In this document: piece by piece, positions 26,958 through 34,885 of the stretch | Position numbering within the stretch: position 1 is the first letter of the stretch | How the letters are laid out: each line of letters begins with the position of its first letter | Assembly (NCBI RefSeq): GCF_008119785.1 | Contig: NZ_VSFA01000013.1 | Span: 54,481 to 118,480, forward strand | Direction: 5' to 3' | DNA from: Micromonospora sp. MP36 | GTDB taxonomy: Bacteria > Actinomycetota > Actinomycetes > Mycobacteriales > Micromonosporaceae | Length of the DNA stretch: 64,000 bases | Program-made: the position numbers and the translations under genes | Notes under the pieces: generated by a model | Databases searched by the model: none | What the model saw: the letters and a program-made list of their open reading frames with translations, nothing else | Told to the model about the DNA's origin: nothing

Positions 26958-27033
26958 GCGAGCGTCAGCGAGCGAATCATCCACGCCTGGTGGTGCCGCA
27001 TGGCGACCCGGAGCGAAGCGGAGTGTCGGCATG
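26953..27033 (+). repeat. Stop-to-start intercistronic repeat, copy 4
   Basis: It begins with ATGAGCGAGCGTCAGCGAGCGAATCAT at the hydratase stop and extends to GGAGCGAAGCGGAGTGTCGGC before the ATG at 27031. It shares the GAGCGAGCG core and the AGCGAA(T/C)CAT segment with the copy after cobT. The downstream Shine-Dalgarno site (GGAG) is weak. Confidence 0.5.
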
Positions 27034-27975
27034 AGTGTGGGCGTGGCCGTGATCGGTTCCGGCAACATCGGCACCGACCTGATGATCAAGGTGCTGCGGC
27101 TGAGTGACAGCCTGCGCATGGTGGCCATGGCCGGCATCGATCCGGCCTCGGACGGCCTGGCCCGGGCCCGGCGGCTCGGCGTGGCGACCACCGCCGAGGG
27201 CGTGGACGGCCTGGTGGCGCTGCCCGAGTTCGCCGACGTCGAGCTGGTCTTCGACGCCACCTCGGCCGGCGCGCATCAGCGCAACGACGCGGTGCTGCGG
27301 GCGCACGGCCGCACCGTGGTCGACCTGACCCCGGCCGCCCTCGGCCCGTACGTGGTGCCCCCGGTCAACCTGGACGAGCACCTGCACCAAACCAACGTCA
27401 ACATGGTCACCTGCGGTGGGCAGGCGACCGTGCCGATCGTCGCCGCCGTCGGCCGGGTCACCCCGGTCGCGTACGGGGAGATCGTCGCGTCGATCGCCTC
27501 GAAGTCGGCCGGGCCGGGCACCCGGGCCAACATCGACGAGTTCACCGAGACCACCGCCCGGGCCATCGAGGTGGTCGGCGGCGCCGAGCGCGGCAAGGCG
27601 ATCATCGTGCTGAACCCGGCCGACCCGCCGCTGCTGATGCGGGACACCGTCTACTGCCTCTGCCCGGATGTCGACGCCGACCGGTCCGCCATCGCCGCCT
27701 CGGTGGCGGGCATGGTGGCCACCGTGCAGGAGTACGTCCCGGGCTACCGGCTCAAGCAGGACGTGCAGTTCGACCGGGTCGACACGTACGTGCCGTCGCT
27801 GGGGCGGCACCTGACCGGACTCCAGGTCTCGGTCTTCCTGGAGGTCTCCGGCGCCGGGCACTACCTGCCCGCGTACGCCGGGAACCTGGACATCATGACC
27901 TCGGCGGCGCTGCGTACCGCGGAGCGGCTGGTGGCCCTGCGGCGCTCGAGCACGACGGAGGTGGCGGCGCGATGA
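27031..27975 (+). CDS. mhpF: Acetaldehyde dehydrogenase (acylating)
   Basis: A 314-residue MhpF/DmpF/NbaJ enzyme that converts acetaldehyde, NAD and CoA into acetyl-CoA. N-terminal Rossmann motif [16 protein letters not shown]; catalytic Cys in [16 protein letters not shown]-terminal [25 protein letters not shown], the aldolase-contact region. In this family the enzyme forms a channel-linked complex with the aldolase encoded next, with which it overlaps by ATGA. Confidence 0.95.
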   Translation: MSVGVAVIGSGNIGTDLMIKVLRLSDSLRMVAMAGIDPASDGLARARRLGVATTAEGVDGLVALPEFADVELVFDATSAGAHQRNDAVLRAHGRTVVDLTPAALGPYVVPPVNLDEHLHQTNVNMVTCGGQATVPIVAAVGRVTPVAYGEIVASIASKSAGPGTRANIDEFTETTARAIEVVGGAERGKAIIVLNPADPPLLMRDTVYCLCPDVDADRSAIAASVAGMVATVQEYVPGYRLKQDVQFDRVDTYVPSLGRHLTGLQVSVFLEVSGAGHYLPAYAGNLDIMTSAALRTAERLVALRRSSTTEVAAR

Positions 27976-29042
27976 CCGACCTCTACATCCAGGACGTGAC
28001 GCTGCGGGACGGCATGCACGCCATCGCGCACCGGTACACCGTGGACCAGGTGCGGACCATCGCCGCGGCGCTGGACGCGGCCGGGGTGGCCGCCATCGAG
28101 GTGGCCCACGGCGACGGCCTGGCCGGGTCCAGCGTCAACTACGGCCACGGCGCGGCCAGCGACGCCGACTGGATCTCCGCCGCCGCCGAGGTGCTGACCG
28201 GCGCGAAGCTCACCACCCTGCTGCTGCCCGGGATCGGCACCATCGCCGACCTGAAGGCGGCCAAGGCGCTCGGGGTGACCAGCGTCCGGATCGCCACCCA
28301 CTGCACCGAGGCGGACATCTCCGCGCAGCACATCTCCTGGGCCCGGGAGAACGGCATGGACGTCTCCGGGTTCCTGATGATGTCGCACATGAACGACCCG
28401 GCCGGGCTGGCCGCCCAGGCCAAGCTGATGGAGTCGTACGGGGCGCACTGCGTCTACGTGACCGACTCCGGCGGCCGGCTGCTGATGTCGGACGTGGCCG
28501 AGCGGATCGACGCGTACCGGCAGGTGCTCGAACCGGAGACGCAGATCGGCATCCACGCCCACCACAACCTGTCGCTCGGGGTGGCGAACAGCGTGGTCGC
28601 GGTGGAGCACGGCCGCATCCTCGGGGACGGGCCGCTCGGCTCCCCGTCCGGCCGTACCGTCCGGGTGGACGCGTCGCTGGCCGGGATGGGTGCGGGGGCG
28701 GGCAACGCCCCGCTGGAGGTCTTCGTGGCGGTCGCCGAGCTGCACGGCTGGAAGCACGGCTGCGACGTGTTCGCGCTGATGGACGCGGCCGACGACCTGG
28801 TCCGCCCACTCCAGGACCGGCCGGTCCAGGTGGACCGGGAGACGCTCTCCCTGGGCTACGCGGGCGTCTACTCCAGCTTCCTCCGGCACGCCGAGCGCGC
28901 CTCCGCCCGGTACGGGGTGGACGTCCGCTCGATCCTGGTCGAGCTGGGCCGGCGCCGGATGGTCGGCGGCCAGGAGGACATGATCGTGGACGTGGCGCTC
29001 GACCTCGCCGGTCGGCGTGCGGAGCAGGGGGAGATGGCGTGA
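27972..29042 (+). CDS. mhpE: 4-Hydroxy-2-oxovalerate aldolase
   Basis: A 356-residue HMGL-like TIM-barrel aldolase (MhpE/DmpG/NbaI). [17 protein letters not shown] contains the metal and catalytic residues (Arg-Asp and His), and [15 protein letters not shown] the second metal-binding His pair. It splits 4-hydroxy-2-oxovalerate into pyruvate and acetaldehyde, the latter channelled to the acylating dehydrogenase. Overlaps both neighbours (ATGA upstream, GTGA downstream). Confidence 0.95.
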   Translation: MTDLYIQDVTLRDGMHAIAHRYTVDQVRTIAAALDAAGVAAIEVAHGDGLAGSSVNYGHGAASDADWISAAAEVLTGAKLTTLLLPGIGTIADLKAAKALGVTSVRIATHCTEADISAQHISWARENGMDVSGFLMMSHMNDPAGLAAQAKLMESYGAHCVYVTDSGGRLLMSDVAERIDAYRQVLEPETQIGIHAHHNLSLGVANSVVAVEHGRILGDGPLGSPSGRTVRVDASLAGMGAGAGNAPLEVFVAVAELHGWKHGCDVFALMDAADDLVRPLQDRPVQVDRETLSLGYAGVYSSFLRHAERASARYGVDVRSILVELGRRRMVGGQEDMIVDVALDLAGRRAEQGEMA

Positions 29043-29812
29043 TCGGTCCGGACATCGCAGGGATCGCCGAGAAGCTGGGCGCGGCCGCCGACACGGCCAC
29101 CGCCATCCCGCAGCTCGCGGCCGAGGCCGGCCTCGACGTCGACGCCGCGTACGCGGTGCAGGCCGCGCTGGTAGAGCGCCGTCTCGACCGGGGTGAGCGA
29201 CTGGTCGGGCTGAAGATGGGGCTGACCAGCAAGGCGAAGATGGCCCAGGTCGGCGTGGACGAGGTGATCTGGGGCCGGCTCACCGACGCGATGCGGGTCC
29301 CCGACGGCGGCACGGTCGACGTGGGGGCCTTCATCCACCCCCGGGTGGAGCCCGAGGTGGCGTTCCTGCTAGACCGCCTGCCCAAGCCCGGCAAGCCGGT
29401 CGGCGCGTTCACCGACGCGGTGCGCGCAGTCGCCCCGGCGATCGAGCTGATCGACTCCCGGTACGCCAACTTCACCTTCTCCCTGCCGGACGTCGTCGCC
29501 GACAACACCTCGGCCGCCGCGTTCGTGGTCGGGCCGTGGTCGCCGGTGCCGGACGGGCTGGACAACCTCGGCGTGCTGCTGGAGATCGACGGCCGGGTGG
29601 CGCAGGTCGGCTCGACCGCGGCGATCCTCGGCGACCCGCGCCGGGCCTTGGACGAGGGGGTCCGGCTGGCCGGCCGGCACGGCGTCCGGCTGCGTGAGGG
29701 CTGGGTCTTCCTGGCCGGCGCCGCGACGGCCGCGGTGCCGCTGCGCCCGGGCGCCCACGTCCGTGCCGTGGTGGAGAAGCTCGGCACCGCCTCGCTGCGG
29801 GCTTCGTCATGA
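29039..29812 (+). CDS. 4-Oxalocrotonate decarboxylase (NbaG/DmpH type)
   Basis: A 257-residue FAH-family protein paralogous to the hydratase at 26160 ([56 protein letters not shown]). In the 2-aminomuconate route it decarboxylates 4-oxalocrotonate to 2-oxopent-4-enoate, the substrate of the hydratase; paired hydratase/decarboxylase genes are typical. No tautomerase (4-oxalocrotonate tautomerase) gene is visible in the operon. GTG start overlapping the aldolase stop. The assignment as decarboxylase rather than second hydratase rests on context and sequence flavour. Confidence 0.82.
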   Translation: MIGPDIAGIAEKLGAAADTATAIPQLAAEAGLDVDAAYAVQAALVERRLDRGERLVGLKMGLTSKAKMAQVGVDEVIWGRLTDAMRVPDGGTVDVGAFIHPRVEPEVAFLLDRLPKPGKPVGAFTDAVRAVAPAIELIDSRYANFTFSLPDVVADNTSAAAFVVGPWSPVPDGLDNLGVLLEIDGRVAQVGSTAAILGDPRRALDEGVRLAGRHGVRLREGWVFLAGAATAAVPLRPGAHVRAVVEKLGTASLRASS

Positions 29813-29822
29813 TCGGCGTCGG

Positions 29823-29894
29823 GGGTTCCGGGCAGCCCACCCGGCTCCGGGCGGTCAGGCTTGATCCCTCCGCCGGGCGGGCTGCCCGGAACCC
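29823..29894. repeat. 72-bp hairpin element, copy 2
   Basis: Same length and layout as 6481-6552: 23-bp arms (GGGTTCCGGGCAGCCC... / ...GGGCTGCCCGGAACCC) with the same single A-C mismatch, and a 26-base loop with GGTCAGGCTTGA. Every difference from copy 1 is matched on the other arm. It lies inside the kynurenine operon, between the decarboxylase and RidA-family genes, where a strong terminator would be unexpected. Confidence 0.75.
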
Positions 29895-29939
29895 CGTCGT
29901 GCTCGTTGTCCGCGCGTCGGTGCCGGGGGGTGGTCTGTC

Positions 29940-30368
29940 GTGAGTGGGGAGGCGCGGGTGGTGGCCGGCAAGGCGGTGCCGCGGGGGGCGTTTCCGCACG
30001 TCAAGGTGGCCGGGGGGTTCGTCTTCGTCTCCGGTACGTCGTCGCGGCGGCCGGACAACACCTTCGCGGGTGTGGCGGTGGACGAGTTCGGCACGACCAA
30101 CCTGGACATCCGGGTGCAGACCCGGGCGGTGATCGAGAACATCCTGGACCTGCTGCGGTCGGTCGGCGCCGACCTGTCCGACCTGGTCCAGGTCACCAGC
30201 TACCTGGTCAACATGAATGACTTCGGTGGATACAACGAGGTGTGGGCGGAGTTCTTCGACGCCACCGGGCCGACCCGGACCACGGTGGCGGTGCACCAAC
30301 TGCCGCATCCGCACCTGCTGATCGAGATGCAGGCCGTGGCCCTACTTCCGTCGGGAGGTCAGTCGTGA
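29940..30368 (+). CDS. 2-Aminomuconate deaminase, RidA/YjgF family
   Basis: A 142-residue RidA-fold protein ([64 protein letters not shown]). RidA-family deaminases in 3-hydroxyanthranilate clusters (NbaF/AmnD) hydrolyse 2-aminomuconate to 4-oxalocrotonate and ammonia, which is the missing step between the dehydrogenase and decarboxylase here. The general enamine/imine deaminase role is an alternative. GTG start; overlaps the next gene by four bases. Confidence 0.85.
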   Translation: MSGEARVVAGKAVPRGAFPHVKVAGGFVFVSGTSSRRPDNTFAGVAVDEFGTTNLDIRVQTRAVIENILDLLRSVGADLSDLVQVTSYLVNMNDFGGYNEVWAEFFDATGPTRTTVAVHQLPHPHLLIEMQAVALLPSGGQS

Positions 30369-30889
30369 GTGAGATCGCCGAGCCGTTCAGCTTCCAAGGC
30401 TGGATCGGGGAGAACCAGCACCTGCTCAAGCCGCCGGTGGGCAACAAGGAGATGCTGCCGGGCAGCGATGACTTCATCGTCATGGTGGTGGGCGGCCCCA
30501 ACCAGCGCACCGACTTCCACGTCGACCCGTACGAGGAGTTCTTCTACCAGGTCAAGGGCAACATGCACGTCAACCTGATGCTGCCGGAGGGCCCGCGTAC
30601 GGTGCACATCCGCGAGGGCCAGATGTGGATGCTGCCGCGCAACACCCCGCACTCGCCGCAGCGGCCCGAGGCCGGCTCGATCGGCATGGTGATCGAGCGG
30701 GTCCGCGAGGAGGGCACGCTGGAGAAGTTCCAGTGGTACTGCCCCGAGTGCAGTCACCAGGTGCACGAGGTGGAACTCCAGGTCCGCGACATCGCCGCCG
30801 ACCTGCCCCCGGTCTTCCAGGCGTTCTACGCCGACGAGAAGGCCCGCACCTGCACCAACTGCGGCGCGCTGCACCCGGGCAAGGGCTGA
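30365..30889 (+). CDS. nbaC: 3-Hydroxyanthranilate 3,4-dioxygenase
   Basis: A 174-residue cupin dioxygenase that opens 3-hydroxyanthranilate to 2-amino-3-carboxymuconate semialdehyde. The metal-site region is [20 protein letters not shown] (His and Glu ligands), with the second His in [12 protein letters not shown]. The C-terminus has the bacterial rubredoxin-like pair CPEC and CTNC, which binds a second iron of unknown role. GTG start overlapping the deaminase stop; one-base TGATG overlap with the decarboxylase downstream. Confidence 0.96.
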   Translation: MSEIAEPFSFQGWIGENQHLLKPPVGNKEMLPGSDDFIVMVVGGPNQRTDFHVDPYEEFFYQVKGNMHVNLMLPEGPRTVHIREGQMWMLPRNTPHSPQRPEAGSIGMVIERVREEGTLEKFQWYCPECSHQVHEVELQVRDIAADLPPVFQAFYADEKARTCTNCGALHPGKG

Positions 30890-31899
30890 TGCCGGGACCT
30901 GTCGTGGACGTGCACACGCACGTCGTACCCAAGGGGTGGCCGGACCTCGCCGCGGCGTGCGGCGGGTCCGGCTGGCCCTGGCTGCGGGTGGACTCCGAGC
31001 GCGCGGCCATGATCATGGTCGGCGAGACGGAGTTCCGGCCGGTCGGCGCGGAGTGCTGGGACGCGGAGACCCGGCTGGCCGACATGGCCGCCGACGGCGT
31101 CGACGTGCAGGTGGTCTCGCCCACCCCGGTCTTCTTCAGCTACGACCGCCCGGCGGACCAGGCGGTCAAGGTGGCCCGGATCTTCAACGACCTCACCCTG
31201 GCGGTCACCGCCGCCGGGGGCGACCGGCTGGTGCCGTTCTGCCAGGTGCCGTTGCAGGATCCGGACCTGGCCTGCGCGGAGCTGGACCGCTGCCTGGCGG
31301 CCGGCCACGTGGGGGTGGAGATCGGCAACCACGTCGGCGACCGCGACCTCGACGACCCCGGCATCGTGCAGTTCCTTACCCACTGCGCGCAGGTCGGCGC
31401 CCCGGTCTTCGTGCACCCGTGGGACATGCCGGCAGGCCCGCGGCTGGACCGCTGGATGGCCCGCTGGCTCACCGGGATGCCCGCCGAGACCCACCTGTCG
31501 GTGCTCGCGCTCATCCTCGGCGGGGTCTTCGACCGGGTGCCGGAGACGCTGCGGATCTGCTTCGCGCACGGCGGGGGCAGCTTCCCGTTCTGGCTGGGCC
31601 GCGCCGACAACGCCTGGCACCGCCGTGGCGACCTGGTACGCGGCGCCTCCACCGCCCCGCCCAGCTCCTACGTCGATCGGTTCTGCGTCGACTCGGTGGT
31701 CTTCGACCCGGCGGCCCTGCGGCTGCTGGTCGACACCATGGGAGAGGACCGGGTGCTGGTGGGCAGCGACTACCCGTACCCGCTGGGGGAGCGGCCGGTC
31801 GGGCAGGTGGTCCGCAAGGCGGACTTCCTCACCGCCGACCAGCGCGACAAGCTCCTCTCCCGCAACGCCCTGCGCTTCCTCGGCCTGGAGCGGGCATGA
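30889..31899 (+). CDS. 2-Amino-3-carboxymuconate-6-semialdehyde decarboxylase (ACMSD)
   Basis: A 336-residue amidohydrolase-superfamily decarboxylase. The zinc ligands are in VDVHTHVVPKGW, VFVHPWDMP and the final Asp in VLVGSDYPYPLGE; FAHGGGSFPFWLGR carries the catalytic His. It removes the carboxylate from the dioxygenase product, steering flux away from quinolinate/NAD and towards 2-aminomuconate. Its presence shows that the operon is catabolic rather than for NAD synthesis. Confidence 0.95.
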   Translation: MPGPVVDVHTHVVPKGWPDLAAACGGSGWPWLRVDSERAAMIMVGETEFRPVGAECWDAETRLADMAADGVDVQVVSPTPVFFSYDRPADQAVKVARIFNDLTLAVTAAGGDRLVPFCQVPLQDPDLACAELDRCLAAGHVGVEIGNHVGDRDLDDPGIVQFLTHCAQVGAPVFVHPWDMPAGPRLDRWMARWLTGMPAETHLSVLALILGGVFDRVPETLRICFAHGGGSFPFWLGRADNAWHRRGDLVRGASTAPPSSYVDRFCVDSVVFDPAALRLLVDTMGEDRVLVGSDYPYPLGERPVGQVVRKADFLTADQRDKLLSRNALRFLGLERA

Positions 31900-31948
31900 C
31901 GCCCGTGTCGGAACAGCACCCGACGGTCGCAGCGGGCAGGATGGGGGC

Positions 31949-33412
31949 ATGGCCGAGCCGCACGACCTGACCGCGCTGGAGCAGGCCGCCGCGGCCCGCC
32001 GGGGCGAGCTGTCCAGCGTGGAGCTGGTCGAGCACCACCTGCGCCGGGTCGAGGCGCTCGGCGACACCGTCGGCGCGTTCGTCACCGTCACCCCCGAGCG
32101 GGCCCGGGAGGCGGCCCGGGCGGCGGACGCGGTGCCGGTGGACCGGCGCGGCCCGCTGCACGGCGTACCGACGGCCATCAAGGACCTCACGCTGACCGCC
32201 GGGGTGCGGACCACCTTCGGCTCGGCCGCCTTCGCCGACTTCGTGCCGCCGGTCGACGCCGACGTGGTCCGGTTCATGGCCGCCGCCGGGCTGGTCAGCC
32301 TCGGCAAGACCACCACCTCCGAGCTGGGCTGCTCGCTCTACTCGGAAGGGCTCGTGGCCCCGCCGGCGCGCAACCCGTGGCGCCTCGCGTACACCGCGGG
32401 CGGGTCCAGCGGCGGTGCGGCGGCCGCGGTGGCGGCCGGGCTGGTGCCGGTGGCGCAGGGGTCCGACGGCGGCGGCTCGCTGCGCATCCCCGCGGCGCTC
32501 TGCGGCCTGGTCGGCTACAAGCCGAGCCGGGGGCTGGTCTCCGGCGGCCCGCTCGGCTTCGGCGGGTTCGGGCTGCCGGTGAACGGCCCGCTCGGGCGGA
32601 CCGTCCCCGACGTGGCCGCGCTGCTCGACGTCCTGGCCCAACCGGTGACCGGCGAGCCGTACCTGCCGCCGACCGCGCCCGCCGGTGGCTACCTGCGGGT
32701 GGCCCGCGACGCGGCGCCCGGGCGACTGCGGATCGGCCGCTTCACCACCCCGATGCTCGCCGACGAGCCCGTCCACCCCGACTGCGTGGCCGCCGTCGAC
32801 CGGGCCGCCGTGCTGCTCACCGCGGCCGGCCACGAGGTGGTCGAGGTCCCCGCGCCGCTCGGCCCGGCGGCGTGGCCGCTCTTCGAGACCCTCTGGTACG
32901 TCCTCGCGCTCTCCCCGGTGCCGCCCGAGCGGGAGAGCGACCTGCTGCCGCTGACCCGGTTCCTCCGCGCCCGGGGCGCGGCCGTCGGCGCCGGCCCGCT
33001 GCTGGCCGCGCTCGGCGAACTGCAGGCCCAGGTACGCCTCGGCGTCCGCCGTACCGCCGGCTGTGACCTGCTGCTCTGCCCGACCCTGGCCGCGCCGCAG
33101 GCGCCGGTGGGCGCGTTCGCCGCCCTCGACCCCGTCGAGGATTTCGACCGGCAGCGCCGCTTTTCGCCGTACTGCGCCATCTTCAATGTGACCGGCGACC
33201 CGTCCGTTTCGCTGCCGCTTGGCCGGACCGGCGACGGGCTGCCGGTCGGGGTGCTCCTCACCGGCCGGTACGGCGAGGACGCCACGCTGCTCGCCACTGC
33301 CGCGCAACTGGAGCACGGCTGTGGCGGATGGGATCAGCACCCCGCAATCTGGCGGGCGGTCGGCTCCGCTAACGTGAACAGCACAAGCGGGGTCGGGGAC
33401 CCGTCATCATGA
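31949..33412 (+). CDS. Amidase-signature family hydrolase at the end of the kynurenine operon
   Basis: A 487-residue amidase-signature enzyme with the Ser-cisSer-Lys triad: Lys in [13 protein letters not shown], cis-Ser in [13 protein letters not shown] and the nucleophile in [17 protein letters not shown]. It follows ACMSD by 49 bases in the same direction. Neither KynB nor AFMID-type formamidase is visible, so this amidase is a candidate for hydrolysing N-formylkynurenine; that is only inference, and a role on an unrelated amide is equally compatible. The C-terminal 25 residues (from about 33338) look unconserved. Confidence 0.85.
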   Translation: MAEPHDLTALEQAAAARRGELSSVELVEHHLRRVEALGDTVGAFVTVTPERAREAARAADAVPVDRRGPLHGVPTAIKDLTLTAGVRTTFGSAAFADFVPPVDADVVRFMAAAGLVSLGKTTTSELGCSLYSEGLVAPPARNPWRLAYTAGGSSGGAAAAVAAGLVPVAQGSDGGGSLRIPAALCGLVGYKPSRGLVSGGPLGFGGFGLPVNGPLGRTVPDVAALLDVLAQPVTGEPYLPPTAPAGGYLRVARDAAPGRLRIGRFTTPMLADEPVHPDCVAAVDRAAVLLTAAGHEVVEVPAPLGPAAWPLFETLWYVLALSPVPPERESDLLPLTRFLRARGAAVGAGPLLAALGELQAQVRLGVRRTAGCDLLLCPTLAAPQAPVGAFAALDPVEDFDRQRRFSPYCAIFNVTGDPSVSLPLGRTGDGLPVGVLLTGRYGEDATLLATAAQLEHGCGGWDQHPAIWRAVGSANVNSTSGVGDPSS

Positions 33413-33461
33413 TCGTCACCCGACCCGGAAAATTCCTGGTCTCTCTTTCCGCCTGGGGGCG

Positions 33462-33773
33462 TTGGGATTGTCTGTTACCGACACGTTGCTGGTCTTCGCT
33501 GGCATCCCGGCGGTCGCGGTGCTGGTGATCGCCGGGCTCGCATACGCCGGCGCCCGCCGCGGCGGCGGTGGCGGCGCCAAGCGCTACCGGCCGGGCCGGC
33601 CCTTCGAATTCACTCCGGTCTGGTTCCTGGGCCGTCCGGAGCAGCTGGCCGACTCGGCCGGCACCGTGCTGGCCGCCGGGGCGCAGGCGCCGGCGCTGAC
33701 CAGCCGCAAGCAGGAACTGGCCGGCCGGGAGGCGCCGGCCGCGGGCACCGGAGGCGCAAGTGACCGTTGGTGA
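33462..33773 (+). CDS. Small single-pass membrane protein
   Basis: A 103-residue protein with one N-terminal helix (LLVFAGIPAVAVLVIAGLAYAGA), a Gly/Lys-rich turn and a conserved-looking segment RPGRPFEFTPVWFLGRPEQL before a low-complexity tail. TTG at 33462 is taken as the start; TTG at 33468 is possible. It overlaps the DUF5130 gene by 14 bases, whose Shine-Dalgarno site lies within it. I do not recognise a function; the pairing with DUF5130 suggests joint action at the membrane. Confidence 0.75.
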   Translation: MGLSVTDTLLVFAGIPAVAVLVIAGLAYAGARRGGGGGAKRYRPGRPFEFTPVWFLGRPEQLADSAGTVLAAGAQAPALTSRKQELAGREAPAAGTGGASDRW

Positions 33774-34173
33774 GATGCAGACCGAGGCCGAAACGGGCGT
33801 CCCGCCCCAGGTGCTGGACGGGCCCTTCTCGACCCGTCAGCTGCTCCGCATCGACGAGGCGCTCCGCCTGGCCGACCAGGGCACCGGGCTGGTCTTCTCG
33901 GTCTACGTCGGCGGCCTGGACGAGCCGATCCGGGAGCACGCCGAGCGGCTGCACCGGCAGCTCGCCGAGCCGGACCGGTCCGTGCTGATCGCCGTGTCGC
34001 CCAACCAGCGGCAGCTGGAGATCGTCACCGGCCGGTACGCCCGCAAGCGCATCCCGGACACGTACGCCAAGCTCGCCGCGCTCTCCATGGTGGCGTCCTT
34101 CGGCGGCGGTGACCTGGCCGGCGGCATCATCCAGGGCCTCGACCAGCTCGCCAGCCACGCCGGCAAGGGCTGA
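33760..34173 (+). CDS. DUF5130 (TPM-related) protein
   Basis: A 137-residue soluble protein with LRIDEALRLADQGTGLVFSVYVGGL, VLIAVSPNQRQLEIVTGRYARKRIPD and a C-terminal FGGGDLAGGIIQGLDQL, matching the DUF5130 family that lies beside pepN in mycobacteria (from memory Rv2468c). The fold is related to TPM domains. The GTG at 33760 has GGAGG five bases upstream. Function unknown. Followed by a strong terminator. Confidence 0.85.
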   Translation: MTVGEMQTEAETGVPPQVLDGPFSTRQLLRIDEALRLADQGTGLVFSVYVGGLDEPIREHAERLHRQLAEPDRSVLIAVSPNQRQLEIVTGRYARKRIPDTYAKLAALSMVASFGGGDLAGGIIQGLDQLASHAGKG

Positions 34174-34181
34174 TCCTTCCT

Positions 34182-34233
34182 CGTACGACGAAGCCCGCCC
34201 CGCGGAATGCCGTGGGGCGGGCTTCGTCGTACG
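34182..34233. terminator. Long perfect-stem bidirectional terminator
   Basis: CGTACGACGAAGCCCGCCCC (34182-34201) pairs with GGGGCGGGCTTCGTCGTACG (34214-34233), a perfect 20-bp stem. The bases between (34202-34213) can extend it by a few pairs around AATG. It separates the DUF5130 gene from the convergent Uma2-like gene. Confidence 0.85.
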
Positions 34234-34238
34234 GTTGG

Positions 34239-34801
34239 TCAGCGGGGCCAAGCGGACGGGTCGAGCCGCATTGGCCACGGCTCGGTCACCTCGACCGGGT
34301 CGTCCGGCCCGACCGTGCCCACTAGGTTGTAGTGGACGCCCTTGACGAGCGTGTACCGGTAGACGATCGGACCGAAGTCGCCGCGCTCCACCCGCCAGTA
34401 GGCCGGGATGCCCGCCTCAGCGTAGAGCGCGGGCTTGGTCAACCGGTCCTGCCGTCGGCTGTTCGGCGACTCGACCTCGACGACGAGTGCCACGTCCTCA
34501 GCCTGCGTCCACATGCCGTCCGGGGGGCGCTCGGCCTCAGCACCGTGATGTCCGGTATCAGGTTGGCCCCCGGTGCTCGCAGCCCGGCCTCCCGGATGAC
34601 CCACCAGCCGGTCGGTGCCGCCGCCTGAATCGCTGATCGGATCTCGTCCGCCAGCAACTGGTGTCCGTACCCCGGAGGTGGGGTCACGTGCAGGCTCCCG
34701 TCGATGATCTCGTAGCGGTTACCGTCTTCTGGCAGGTCGGAGAGGTCCTGTTCCCGCCAGCCACGCTCAGGTGGGCGCCACTCATAGGTCGGTTGTGCCA
34801 T
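34239..34801 (-). pseudogene. Uma2-family (DUF820, PD-(D/E)XK-like) protein, frameshifted
   Basis: The N-terminal part (from ATG 34801: YEIIDGSLHVTPPPGYGHQLL, PDITVLRPSAP) and the C-terminal part (DVALVVEVESPNSRRQDRLTKPALYAEAG) are both typical Uma2 sequence but lie in different frames. They meet at a run of six G's on the + strand (34522-34527). Adding one base there restores SAPPDGMWTQAEDVALVVEVESP. This is either a sequencing slip in a homopolymer or a real inactivating, possibly phase-variable, frameshift. Uma2 proteins are restriction-endonuclease-like and common in large copy numbers in actinobacteria; their role is unclear. Confidence 0.85.
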
Positions 34802-34885
34802 CACGTCCACCTCCATCCGTAACCATAACGGGCGGGGCCGGCGTGAGCGGTCGCCCACGCCGGCCCCGGCCGCGTACTCCTCGGG

